A stretch of 64,000 bases of DNA from Topomyia yanbarensis. Taxonomy: Eukaryota > Arthropoda > Insecta > Diptera > Culicidae. The position numbers and the translations under genes are program-made. The stretch is from assembly GCF_030247195.1 (NCBI RefSeq), contig NC_080671.1, positions 72,043,412-72,107,411 on the forward strand, given 5' to 3'. Below are positions 46,785-58,925 of this stretch, one piece after another. A model generated the notes under the pieces. It saw only the letters and a program-made list of their open reading frames with translations. It searched no databases and was not told where the DNA came from. The stretch's first letter is position 1. Every line of letters begins with the position of its first letter.

Positions 46785-47215
46785 CCAACCGAATTGACTA
46801 ACCTTGTTGCCAGTATCTATATTTATATTAATCCTTACATTCTTTCTATGAATCTGATAATATTTTTTCCATTTTTATTTTGTAATTTCGTTTGTTTCTC
46901 TGATGTTCCATAACTTATTTAGTTTATTCGGGGTTTAATTCATACAGTTCTCGGAAACGTGTTCATCCCGCCTGTAGTGGGGTGCCTACTTTGAAGGAGA
47001 TCAGCAAACTAATAGTAGATCCAACAGTGATATGTGTAAGAAATGTCTACTCTCACTGTTAGGTGGATTAAGTCGGTTTTTATTATATAATTCGTCTATT
47101 TGACTCGGTTCAATTCTTTAGACAAACGGAGCCGTGAGTCTTTTTTTATATTATGAGTAATTAAATTAATAAAGAGTTTTAATGGCTATCCGGCAGATCT
47201 CTCGGAATCGCTTAA
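46785..47215. other. LINE 5' flank and family A-like tail
   Basis: Presumed 5' untranslated region of the LINE, then near 47055-47080 TTAGGTGGATTAAGTCGGTT, similar to the 3' end of family A (CTAGGTGGATTAAAACAGGT). No coding sequence is seen. Confidence 0.4.
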
Positions 47216-47738
47216 CCCATTCAGGCCCATGTTGTTTGTGACAAACAACAACGTTTTTAAACAGCTATAACTTTTGATTGAGGCAACATTTGCTCGCAAA
47301 AAAAAAGTAGGGCTAATAAATGTGACTATTGCCTTTCATTTGAGCATTAACAGTTACAAGTATCAGCCTTAGAACTGAAGTTATTGCAATTAGTCTGATT
47401 GGATTACAATCGAGCAGTGCTGCCAGGAACAGTTTACGTTAACAACGGAAAATGATTTTTTCTTATATCTTTGTTATGGTGCAAAATTTTTGAAAACTGA
47501 TAAAACTTATCAATTTAGACTGTCTTTGGCTACGTTTTCCATGCAATTGAACTATTGTAAATATTCTTGGAGAATGGTATTGAGCATAGGAAGGTAAAAA
47601 TTGAGTAGCTTCTAGCACTGCAAGGGAAGCACCTATCTTTATGAAAATAGACTTTTCGTGTATCTTGATCTCACCGTTTTCAAGGAAAAATAGTTTTGAA
47701 ACCCTACATGCACCAGAAAAAAGTTGGGCATGAAAGGA
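47216..47738. mobile_element. TTAA-flanked MITE (piggyBac-like)
   Basis: TTAA at 47212-47215 and 47739-47742. Ends CCCATTCAGGCCCATG and TTGGGCATGAAAGGA are imperfect complements. A subterminal palindrome GTTGTTTGTGACAAACAAC lies near 47230. There is no transposase. The terminal CCC fits piggyBac-type elements. Confidence 0.6.
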
Positions 47739-47822
47739 TTAAATATTGCACGTGGGTACCGGTTTGCGAGATGGGGAAACATTTTTTCCTCGCCATCCGC
47801 ATTTTAGAGGAGGTGAGGGTAT

Positions 47823-48188
47823 TCACTTCTCTCTCACTATTGTACATTTCCGTGTCATCATCGTGGTTGCTGCCTTTATGTTCGCGAACATCTGATTTCT
47901 TTCTTGCTTCTTGCCCGTACGAGTGTAAACTTCCTCAAATTTGATACTGGTTGTAGATTTTGAGGTACTTGATGCAGCACTTTCCGTTTCATAAATTGCT
48001 TTATTAGCTGCCACAATTTTGGTAATTGTTGGTGGTCAGCATTTTCCGAGCGGGGTAGACTTTAATGCACCGTTTTTTCACAGAACTGGCACGTATTAGT
48101 TTGTCCTTGATATATGCAAAGAATTTTCTGTGCAATGGTACTCTCGCATTTTGTTTTGTACAGCAGAGACGGAAAGGAAGAAATTGAT
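47823..48188 (-). pseudogene. LINE ORF1 remnant (zinc-knuckle type), minus strand
   Basis: The minus strand reads PSLLYKTKCESTIAQKI, then CIYQGQTNTCQFCEKTVH and a stop, the same motif as at 34980 (LCTYQGQNIICQCFEQTAHY) with correct C-x2-C-x4-H spacing but losing the last Cys. Downstream, in another frame, there is a hydrophilic Ser/Thr/Lys-rich tail (AASSTSKSTTSIKFEEV). A partly deleted copy lies at 58926-59150. An LTR-like element is inserted immediately beyond at 48193. Confidence 0.55.
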
Positions 48189-48192
48189 CGAT

Positions 48193-49749
48193 TGTAACCG
48201 TTCGCGTACGAGAGATTAGAGGAATCTCAAACTCGGTGGTTTATGCGCCACTCTCGCGGTTAACGAGAGACCACCAGTCGTGTTAGCTTGCCCGACTATG
48301 CTACTAAAGCATGAAATCGTTCCTCAGGGTATTCGCTCGAACGGTCCACTTTAGCTACACCAAAATATCAGAACCAACTGTATTATGTTCACCGTGTTAC
48401 CTTCGCCATCGACTAAATTCGCAATTTAAATTTCACACTCTTCCACAACCTGAAAACCGTCGAATCGAGAACAAAATTTCGGAAAACCAAAGTGGAGAAA
48501 ACGAAACGGAAATAAGAGTGAGTTCCTTAAAGGATTCTGTTCATAACGTAACGGAAACTCAAAAAAACGTAAATTTAAACTTGTATTTTCATACCACTTT
48601 AGCTAATTCAAAACGTTCGGATCGGACAATAGTTTATACGAGGGCGGGCAAAATGTCAACATGGCCATGAAAACTTAACGAACATACCTGCGCAGGTTTT
48701 TTGTGGCGGGAACGATGACGACGAATTAGCGATGGTCGCCGCCGAACGGATGTGGATCCACTGAACTGACTCCAAGTCGACGAAGTGTAGTCGACTACGG
48801 CGGCTCGTGTGCGTCTGGCCGAATTAAAGGTGCGGAGTGTGGTTCGGCTGGACGGAAGACTTCCGGTTTGGTCGACGAGAGCAGAAACCTCCGCAACAGA
48901 CAACGTACCCTGGAAGGACCTCACGTACTAAGATTCCGTACCGATCCCCCACGATGAAATGAACTGCTACTTCGGATTGTTGGCTCTCGGACAACTTCGC
49001 AAACGTGATAACGGAAACCACCAACTCAGTTTGACTACCGAGACGGCGGGCCTTAGCACGGCACACGAGCACAAAATACCAGCAAAATCCAGCCCGTACA
49101 AAACGCTCATTGGACGAGCGCTGCTGTCCAACGCGAACGCAAATTAATTAAATGTTCAAAAACTAAAATATCCAAAAATTACCTTTGTACTCAAATCTTC
49201 CCGAAACACCAGAACAGAATTCACTTTAGAAGTGTTTTAGTAACACCGAAAATTTAAATCTATATGGACAAATTAAAATTACTTTGTTACAACTCACTCT
49301 CCTTTAACTTAAAATTCAAAAATTACCTTGAACTTATTTTAATTCAAACACCATCACTTGAAATCACTTGAGGAAACTTTTAGCGAACTTCTGTTCTCCA
49401 GCCGATTCTTTTGCGAAATGGACGAGTGTGAAATGGTTTCAAACCACGAAACCTCGGTCTATTGTACCGATTTGGCGGTTTAATTCGGAACATGTCCGCG
49501 CCCATGCGAAGGCGGTAAAGTTATTTGGTATGGCGGCTATATACTTCGATACCTTTTTTGTATGTTCACCCGCCACCCTGCGGTGACTGGCTGAACTTCA
49601 TGTTCATACCACACATAAACAATTATATAAAGCTCAAGTTGTGTGGCGGCTTTTCGAAATATTTCATGCTGGAATTATTTCAGCACACGTTAAAATGAAA
49701 CCAACTAGGTTTTGATGACAGATTTCCTAAAATTCTAAAATACGTTACA
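48193..49749. mobile_element. LTR-like insertion (solo LTR candidate), absent from copy 2
   Basis: Begins TGTAACCG and ends CGTTACA, with TG...CA termini and a 6-base inverted TGTAAC/GTTACA. It is flanked by CGAT at 48189-48192 and 49750-49753. The related copy at 59153-59156 has a single CGAT joining the same flanks, so this is an insertion with a 4-base duplication, as in Ty3/gypsy-type LTR elements. The interior (1557 bp) has only short unrecognised ORFs (for example plus 48311-48670) and no pol, hence a solo LTR or a short non-autonomous element. Confidence 0.65.
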
Positions 49750-49753
49750 CGAT

Positions 49754-50428
49754 TCACTGACACTTCCACCACAAACACTTTATTTCAATTATTTAAAATA
49801 TTAGGAAGTAATTCCTACATGTGTCCTTCGGAATGGATTCCATTTCTCCCAAATTTTACATGAATCTGCAAGCAAGCGGTGTCCGATCTTGCAGCTGAAC
49901 ATTTATTTTCTCATCATGTTAATTAGCATTATCACACACACAACCATGCGGTCATAGTTATTCCAAACGAATGGTTTCCTCTGCCTCTGCCAAAAAAACT
50001 CGCTGCGGGGAATGGACCATAACTCCGCCAACTTTCAATTTTTTTTTTAATTCAACTTATTTTTTCGAGCTTCAATAGTACTACCAACGAGCTGTCTTTT
50101 GCTTTTTCAAAAAAATCATTGCACAAGACGCTTTAAAAAACACGAACTTAGCTGCGTTTTTCGCCACAACTTTGTATATAACCCCCTTAAACGTTAAGCG
50201 CGCTAAACGCCTAAAAGAAAACGGTAACTTCCATAAGTCTAACCTCATTTTCACCCACAGAAAGTGTTTCACATCACGAATGCGCGGTTTTATGTGCGTC
50301 TTCAAAAATCACCATATTTGGCCGGAGCACCATTTCTTGCTTCTGCGACTCACTCTACAGATTACTGCGGCAAGCATTAAAGTAACAGTTTCTTTTGTTC
50401 TTCAGACAAGGCACACATTTTAAAAGTA
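49754..50428. other. duplicated non-coding stretch, copy 1
   Basis: Corresponds to 59157-59384 and 59893-60314 with several percent differences and one large indel (copy 2 has about 490 extra bases near 59385-59892). No genes were recognised. Confidence 0.5.
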
Positions 50429-50690
50429 GGGGAATGTGTTCGGTTGTCGGCACACTTTTGTTTTTGGCTCACAAAATTACTCCAATTGAACAATATATGG
50501 GAATAGGCATACCAATGGAACGCTAGAGGCCTTAGCTAATAAATTATGAAAGAATTTAATTTATTATGTCAACTTGAAAAAAATATTAACAATTTAGTAA
50601 AATGATAATTTTTTACCATTTTGAAAAATGTGGTCGGTTTTCGGCACTCTAAGAAAATTTACTAAAAATAGAAAAATATGAATTATAATC
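50429..50690. mobile_element. TA-flanked DNA element, left part (interrupted)
   Basis: Starts after TA (50427-50428) with GGGGAATGTGTTCGGTTGTC and matches the first 262 bases of the complete element at 60315-61449. It stops where a LINE tail begins at 50691. Confidence 0.7.
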
Positions 50691-50693
50691 TAT

Positions 50694-50724
<31 letters not shown>

Positions 50725-53583
50725 TTGTTGTCAAACAAGAGTAGACCGTTTTGCTACAACGATAAAATATAGTATACACTTAAAAAATAAAATACTAATA
50801 ACTAAACTAAACACTATCTGGTTTACATAGCATTACTTTAGGATGTTCTTTATAAGCGAATCGAATTGAAATATTTTTTAATTTGCTTTTTGTCATTGTT
50901 AAGTCAATAGCTTCGCAGTGCTTGTTGTAAGTTGCCATCATCTGATTTAATGGTCCAAACTTGGCATAATTTGTTTGTGTTTGTTATAAATGTATTTCGG
51001 ATTCGTAACTGCCGGGAAGGTATATAAAAATTAAGTTTAGATAGAAGTTCGACTGAATCAATACGACACGAAATGATATCTTACTATGTTTTAATTGCCG
51101 CAAGGTTCTACTGTATCGATTTTGTTGGCTATTTTCGGCAAATTTGAGACTAAGAGAAACGTGCCGATCATGCCCATATGTGCCTGCCTAGTTCTAGTTT
51201 TCCGTTCTAAGTTTATAACTGATTCGCTCTAGAATACCTATCCGTCTTTCAATTTCATTGCTTTCGTTTCTCTTAGTCTCAAATTTGCCGAAAATAGCCA
51301 ACAAAATCGACACGAAATGATATCGTTTAGAAATGAAACCATTGCATATTCTCGGCGCTCTATTAGTGTTTGGATGTTAATGAGCATACAGCGAGCTTTA
51401 TAAGATGGGAGAGGAAATCGTGTCCAACCTATTTTGCGAAGTGCAAACAATAAAATTGCCTTTGTACTGATTCTATTCTTTCTTCATGTGTGATTGAGAA
51501 AGGTGACCAAACTATGCTACAATATTCCAGTATTGACCTTACATACGAGATGTATGTTTTAATTGTATATGGACCATTAAAATTGTAACTAAAACGCTTT
51601 ATAAATCCAAGCATGTTATTTGCTCTATTGATGATTGTATTGTAATGGTCAATGAATGTTAATTTTGAATCTAGAATGACTCCCAAATCTTTAACTCTTT
51701 CGCACTTTTGTACCACTTGATTTCCTAGAGTGATTGAAATGTCAGGTGTATTTCGTTTCGTACTAAAAGTTATTGCATTACATTTTTTTACGTTTAGTTG
51801 CAGAAGGCTTTTGTTACACCAGAGGTAAAATATATGTATTTCTTCCTGTAATATCTTTATGTCTTGTTTGTTCCTCATTTCTAAAAAGAGCTTCATGTCG
51901 TCGGCAAAGAAACTTTTATGTTTTTGAGAATGAATGATATGTCGTTTACGAATAAAATGAACAAAAGAGGGCCTAGATGGGAGCCTTGAGGAACTCCTGA
52001 TGTGACTTGAATGGGATTCGATTTCTTTCCTTTAAATCTAACTATTTGTTGACGGTTAGTTGAATATGATTCGAGCCATTTGAGAAGACCTGGTTCAATT
52101 CCTAATTGTTTCAGTTTGAATAATAGCAAGGGTATGTCGATACGATCAAATGCCTTGCTAAAGTCTGTGTAAAGAGCTTCAATGTAGTTTCCATTCTCCA
52201 TTGCAATCAGTGAGTAGTTGACGAATTCTAGTAAATTTGTATTAGTTGAACATCCTTTGAAGAACCCATGCTGCATGTTAGTAATTCTGTTTTTGATTTG
52301 ATTGAATAGTTTTTCGTTAACGATTGCTTCAAAGAGTTTAGGCATACATTACATAATGGCAATTCCACGGTAGTTACATATGTCAGATTTTTTGCCACAT
52401 TTAAAAATGGGTACAAGGTACGAGCTTTTCCATAAATTGGGGAAAATTCCAGATTCAAGCGACAGCTGTGAGTTCCAACGCTAAGTTCTTCATAAATACT
52501 GGTGGAATCCCGTCAGGTCCAGAACCTTTTCAAGTATCTAGTTTGTTTAGAGCCTCCATAATATCTTGTACACTGACATGATTGACGCCAATGTCTGTGG
52601 TGAATTCTGGGAAGAAACCGAAATATTCGCGATCACGAATGTGGTATAGATGTCTTGAAAGAAGGTTACGAAAAGATTGCAGATTTGTTCCGAGTTGACA
52701 CCGACATTTTCTTTAAGTTTCATTTTTGAAGGGAAGTTTTCCGATTTTAAATTATTTTTAACATGATTAAAGAAATTTTTTGGGCAAGATTTTATTTGAA
52801 GTTCGGTTTTTGAGTTATACTCTTCAAATGCTATATTAATGGATAGGTTTAGTTGATCGCAAATGTCCAAATAGTTAAATAAGTTCCTTTCATTTCTGAT
52901 TTTTTTATACTTTTTGTGGGCCTTTTGTTGACGATTTTTTAAATTTCTGATTTGCTCGTTATACCAAACTGGATATTTTGTGTTGCCTTGCCGCCTAATT
53001 TTTTTCAGTGGTACTTGTTCAACTATTATATCAAACAATTTTGTGTAAAAGACGTCTACTGAATTTTCGATACTTGTTTCATTTCTAAACAACGTTTGCC
53101 AATCTATACTGCTTAGTCTTTGTTTTATGTTGTCAAAATTTGCCAATTGAAATTGAAAGGCCTCTTCGTACTCGCAGTCATCGGGTCTTTTGTTATCATG
53201 TACAAACACAGAAAACTCAATTGCTGTATAAAACGCTTCATTTTTCCACAGTGGAGTTAATGACTCGGTGACACAAAAGTCTTCAAGAATGTTTGTGAAT
53301 AATAAATCTAAATAACAGTTTTGCTGATTTCTAACATGATTAATTTGGTTAAGTCCTAAACTTGCAGTTTTGTCAAATATGGCCTGCAGAGTTTCGTTAT
53401 CCCCAACGACTGGAAGTAGGATGCTTTCATTTTCAGTGTCTGGAAAGAAGTCAATGCTTCGTTGATTGAAGTCACCATAAATATGAACTTTTACCTCTGG
53501 GGGGGAGCCTGGTTATAATGTCTTCGGCAATAAGAAAAAGCTTTTCAAATGTATCTGTGTGGGCATTATTTGGGGGGAAGTAC
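50691..53583 (-). pseudogene. second CR1/Jockey-like LINE, 5'-truncated, ORF2 broken
   Basis: The 3' end is a (ATTT)n tail at 50691-50727 on the plus strand. Minus-strand order: endonuclease C-terminal part with HIYGDFNQRSIDFFPDTENE (about 53490-53430) preceded by VYFPPNNAHTDTF; NKRPDDCEYEEAFQFQL and a linker (53209-52547); RT blocks MQHGFFKGCSTNTNLLEFVN, EALYTDFSKAFDRIDIPL and SGVPQGSHLGPLLFILFVND (52345-51940). A one-base frameshift lies at the active site, where FADDMKLFLEM continues in another frame (51900), and LGVILDSKLTFIDHYN and VRSILEYCSIVWSPF follow. The C-terminal part is split by a 227-bp insertion. Motif A (FSKAFD) and the FADD residues are intact, unlike the LINE at 42757. Confidence 0.8.
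51081..51307. mobile_element. 227-bp insertion with a perfect 46-bp inverted repeat, 17-bp direct repeats
   Basis: CGACACGAAATGATATC occurs at 51064-51080 and 51308-51324. Removing one repeat and the intervening 227 bp restores a continuous LINE reading from ...NDIISC to RIDSVELLSKLNFYI, so this is an insertion. Inside, 51116-51161 and 51265-51310 are exact complements over 46 bases; the second arm runs three bases into the right-hand direct repeat. Confidence 0.75.
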
Positions 53584-55560
53584 ACGTGAACCAAACGCAT
53601 CGTTTCGCGGTGTATGGCCCGACTACCTGTCGGTACATCATTTTGCGGACTATAAGAGCGTTTATGTCACTGATGACAGTTTCACAACCCGCTGTGACCA
53701 GTGAACACTACACACTCAAACAGCGCACTGTATGCCTCTTGGCGACTACAATGCATTAGAATTTTTTAACGTTTTTCCCATGAGTGCGGGAATACAACAT
53801 CAAACCAAAAGAGCATGTACTTCTTTTAGGTCCATTGATCTCTACCAAAACAGCAGCTTCAACAAAATAAACTCTTCGCTGCTTACGTAGTATACATATT
53901 CATCATGTTTGATCGTATTAAAAATAATCGTGTTCAATAAATTTGACGTCGAAAGCTGAAAATTCGAAGAAATCTTTTTTGTATATGGCTGTGTTATGTA
54001 ACTATAGAACTTTTAAACTATTTTGAGATAGTAAAATAATTATTGATAAGCTACTATCTGGTACTATTTAGCTGCAGCTCTGAAATTTTCTTTTGCAATC
54101 ACTGAATATTATAGTCAAATACAATATTTGTATTTGTTATAGTTATTGACAAAAATATCTTGACCTGTCTAATGGCGGTATTGGGAATTTTTGAGGAATA
54201 AATGAAAAATCTTTAACTATCGAGAAGTACTAATATATTTTTCGTTTTCTCATTTGATAAACAATCTACATTATCGTTTCATAGCAAAATACAAATTTTA
54301 ATGACAAGATTTTACCAACGTTGTTAAAAAACTGCGTTTTTGTTCTCAAAGTTGGCTGCTTTTTCAAGCTTTATTTGGACATCTTCGATTGATTCATCTG
54401 AGATTGTAAAATGAACGAACGGCAGTTCATGTCCTATTGCACTCAAAGCCACATTTCGGTTGTTCACTTAGTGACTCATTCGTTCGGTGCGGCGCAGTCA
54501 TTAAACTGTTTGCGGTTCAAATTCCACTTCATTTTCAAAATGATTCTTTTTCTGTATCTATCTGCCTAAGCTGAATTATTGAGCAAAAATGCCCATTTTT
54601 CAGGTAGATTCAAAAATGTAGAACAAACCGATAGGCGGATCTATGAAGGAGCACGCGGGACATGTACACTTTTCAACCAGAAATTGTTTCATAATTATTT
54701 AATTTTAGGCACTACACATTGCGCTCCAATTAACATCTCGCGGTTTTTAGAAGTTGCAATAAAATCTGCAAATTATTAGTTCCTGTTTCCCTTGGGGAAA
54801 AAAATCAATTAAACCTAGAACTACTTTTCACCACGAGGGCTATATTATCCCAAATTAGAGAACTATATTTTCTCTTATAGTCCAAATTTATAATTATTTT
54901 TCGATAAAAAAAACATTATTTGTATAAGAATATATGTAAGCAATCGCAACAGATGAAGAAACTGAAATATATAATGTCCAAAAACTGATCAAATTATTAA
55001 AACTGATCAATTGAAATAAGAGATTATAGATTACGTAAAATTAACTTGGCTAAGTATTGCAAACAACTGTGTTATTATTTGCTACCTCGTATTTTTGACT
55101 ATTTGGACTATTTAACAGTGACTTGATGTCAAGCCCATAGCCATGATTTAGTTTCGGGATGGGCTTACAAATTATTGCATAAATGTATAATGTCTTATGA
55201 CCTGAGACACTCACTTGAAACTGAACATAATTTTGAAAAGTAAAAATGGTTCCAAACAAAAGCAATAAATAATAAAATTCCTCGATAGTACCTAGAAAAG
55301 AGGAACAAAAACAAAGAGGTGAAAACAGAAATGAATGGAAACGCTAGAAAGTGCATTGCATATTAATTACCCATTCTTAAAAAACTTTTCAGAACTTTTC
55401 AACACAATAATTCACAAATTCGTACAATTCGTTCAATTCATTTTTTTATTAAAGTTCTTTTTTATTTCATTCTCTATACTTATTATTTCATTTTATTAAT
55501 TTCATAGATTTTATTCGTTTTCTTTGATTCATTTTGAATATATGAGTAATTTTAAATATA

Positions 55561-56716
55561 CACTGCTGGTCAATAAAATAGGTGTGAGATAAAAGTACAT
55601 GAAATTTTGAGTTTTCTCTAAAAATATGTTTATATTCAAATATTTTATAGTTAGGCACAGTCGTAAATATGAAAAAGAACACTTTTATTTGTAAATTAAA
55701 TGTTATGCTTTTTCGTAACTCTTTCTTCTCCATGAAATCCAAAACAGTACCTGGTCAATGAAATAGGTGTATTGTAATCCATTGCATTAAAAATTTTCAA
55801 ATCCAATGACTTTAAGACTTCAACTTTTTTAACAACTAGTAACCTGTGTAATCTCCCTTATTCAACCAAATTTTATCCATTTGTCTTGGCATTGAGTCAT
55901 TCAGAGGCTAATAAATTTTACCTTTGATTCGTCCCTCCGAAGGATATGTCGCCATTTTTTGATTCCTTCTGAACCCTGCCCATTAACGCTATTGAAAAGC
56001 AAATTGCATTTTTCTTCAAAGGCTTTGGCTTCGAAATAGTGGAACCTTCTTAGCAATTCTTTCTGGAACATTGAAATTTTACGGCCTACAGCGAACTGTT
56101 CTCGGACCTACCACTTTTCCAATTTGTGCTGAATTGGTCTTGGATGACGCGAATGGATCAGATTTCGCTAAAATTGCAATACGAAGATCAGCTGCTGTAG
56201 ATATCTTCTTGGGTTTTTTGCGTGTTTCCTTTTTTCAAAGGTTTTAAGGCATTTGTAACGAAGTTTTCGGAACGCCACAGTGTATTCGCGATTTATTTAT
56301 ACGTCTTATCTTCTTGAACTAAATTTCTTAGCAAAACTCGTTCCACTTGAGTACAGTGAGATGCTCGACCCATTCTATAACAAATTTTTGACTTATTCAA
56401 CATTTAAGTACATTTACTAACACGCTGAATTCAAACCTCACCAAATAAAACGTATAATGGAATTATGTAAAATAATAACACGTTAATATATTTCACACAC
56501 CTATTATATTGACCAGACGAGAAAGCCTGCAGCAGTCTTGTTTTGCATCTTGACAAAGATTACAAATATAATCAGCGCCAACAACCCACTAGTAACTTGA
56601 CAGATCCCAAGGCTTCTGTGTGCGGTAGGTGTGATTGAGACTGCTGCAACTTGGTATGCGTAATTGAGAGAAAAACAAAATAATCTATCACACACTAATT
56701 TTATTGGCCAGCAGTG
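55561..56716 (-). mobile_element. Tc1-type IR/DR transposon, copy 2
   Basis: Same element as at 40808-41963, shifted by 14753, with the same stops and the same four terminal motif copies at 55566, 55751, 56494 and 56689. It was carried by the segmental duplication rather than by independent transposition, since flanks are also identical. Confidence 0.8.
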
Positions 56717-57509
56717 TATGATCATTTCAATTTATTCATTTATTTCATTTAGCATTTATTTTATTCATTTTGTTTATTTGAGCTTATTTTATTTATTTTA
56801 TTCGTTTCATTCCTTGGATTTATTCTGATAGTTAATTATTTTTCTCATTTTATTCTCATTCATTTAGTTTATTTTATTTACTGTTTTCATTTAACGCATT
56901 TTATTCATTTTTTCCAGTCCACACGTTTTGTTTAGATTAATTATTTTATTAAACCGACTATTTTTTCATTTATTCATTTTATTCATTGCTGCCAAATTAT
57001 AATTTTTGCCACAAATTAATTTACTTTATTAAATTCGTAGACGTTTTGATGTCGCTTAATTTTTCATTTTAATCATGAATAAAATTAATTAATTTTTTTT
57101 TGTTTATTTCTTTATTTTATTCATTTTATGATTTTTAGTTATTTGGTTTATGTCATTGATTTTATTAATCTATCCATTTTATTAATTTCAGTTTTCATAA
57201 ATTGTTTTATTTAGAATAATTATTCATTGTATCTGGTGTCTCATTTTATTTTGTGTATTTTATTTTCATATATTTTTTTATCCAGTTTTTTATTTTAGTA
57301 GTTCTATTTTTTCTGTTTATTTTATTTATTTTAGCGACTTCATGTATTTTTATTTTATTCGTTTTATTTAACTCTAACATTATCCTATTTGTTGGTTCGA
57401 AACTATTTAATTTATTCTAGTGATTCTATTTTTTATATCTAATTTTATTTTTTTTATTTTTTATTTACTTATTTATACTGGTCTTCGATTTTCTCGTACA
57501 GACAGCTCC

Positions 57510-58925
57510 TTAATTAATAATAGTTCTATGTTTAAAGGTAGTCTTAGTAATGTTAAAATCATACTTGTCTGCTACATCATTAAAATTACGACTGCATACA
57601 ATGAACGGATTGTTTTGAGAAAAAAGAGCACGATACATCGGTAACCGAAAGAAATCAGTTCGTCTGGTATGTCTGGGTGGTACGTTGAATCGGAGCTGGC
57701 TCAGCAACTCCGGGCTATCTGTATTGTTTCCCAGAAGATCGAACACGAAGAGCCGTTGCAGCATTATCCTCCGACTTGCAAGAGTTGGCAAACGTAGAAG
57801 ATTGCATCGATGTTCATAGGGCGGTAGACAAATAGGATTAGTCCAAGGTAGTAACCGCAGAGCGTAACGAACAAAGTGACGCTGAATTCGTTCGATGCGA
57901 TTGATTTGAACAGCACGATAGGGTGCCAACACAAGCACGCCGTACTCCAGGATGCTACGCACGAGTGCACAAAAGAGTGTTTTTAGGCAATAAATATCGC
58001 CGAATTGCTGCGTGTTTCGTTTAATGAACCCCAGCACGGCATAGGCCTTAGCTGTAGTCATTGCAATGTGCTGCGCGAAATTTAGTTTGTTGTCGATGAG
58101 AATGCCTAGGTCCTTCGACAGTTTCGACAGAACGATATCACATTGCACTTTTGCACATTTACTTCCATCCCGTTATGAGTACACCAATTTAGCAGCATAT
58201 CAATATCGGCTTGAATAGCACAGCAATCGACTGCCGACGCGATTACATGGAAAAATTTCAGATCAGCAGCAAACATATACTTAGGAGACTGTATAGCGGA
58301 GCATAAGTCGTTTACGAATAAAATAAACAGTAGCGAGCCCAAATGACTTCCCTGAGGCACACCCGACTCTATCACAAACGGAGATGATCTCGTTTCATCT
58401 ATGCGCACAAATGCACTACGCTAGGTGAGGTATGACATTATCCACCGTGTCAACCACTCAGAAAGTCCCATCCCCAAATTTGGCCACGATTAACAAACAA
58501 CCCTATCGCACGCTTTTGCAAAGTCAACGTAAACAGCATCAACCTATTAAGTGACGAAACATACGCCATAAGATTAGTATTCGTCAAACGTTTTTTCACA
58601 AATCCATGCTGCCACTCGGAAATGATGTGGTTAACCTTCGGGTACAGCAAATCGTGAACGAGGCTTTCAAAAATTTTCGGTAAGCAGCTCAAAATTGAAA
58701 TGGCACGATAATTTTCAACATCGTGGATGCTACCTGCCTTGTGGATCGATGTAATAGATGCTGTCTTCCAGACACTCGGGAAAATTCCTTCGGACAATGA
58801 CCTGTTGAAAATTATACTCGCAGGAACAGCCAACGTTACAGCACAGCTCTTGAAGAAGATAGGCGGTAAGCCATCCGGACCAGCACCCTTAGATCCATCA
58901 ATAGACTGCAACTTCAGCTCCACAC
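57510..58925 (-). pseudogene. CR1-like LINE ORF2, RT to 3' end (copy 2, 5'-deleted)
   Basis: Same frames as 42757-44172, including the FAADLKFF active-site substitution and the frameshift before SGVPQGSHLG. Residue differences from copy 1 are few (for example GLPPIFF against GLAPIFF, and VPASIIF against VPVSIIF) and all lie in the upstream RT part. The LINE ends at 58925 by deletion. Confidence 0.8.

Larger units (their letters stand above)
53584..58925. repeat. large direct duplication, copy 2 core block
   Basis: Partner of 38831-44172 at offset +14753 without indels. The left edge joins the 5'-truncated end of the LINE at 53583. The right edge at 58925 is inside LINE ORF2 (after ...TCAGCTCCACAC) and jumps to sequence equivalent to 47926 of copy 1, so copy 2 lacks 3753 bases including the LINE's endonuclease and ORF1. 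Confidence 0.95.
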
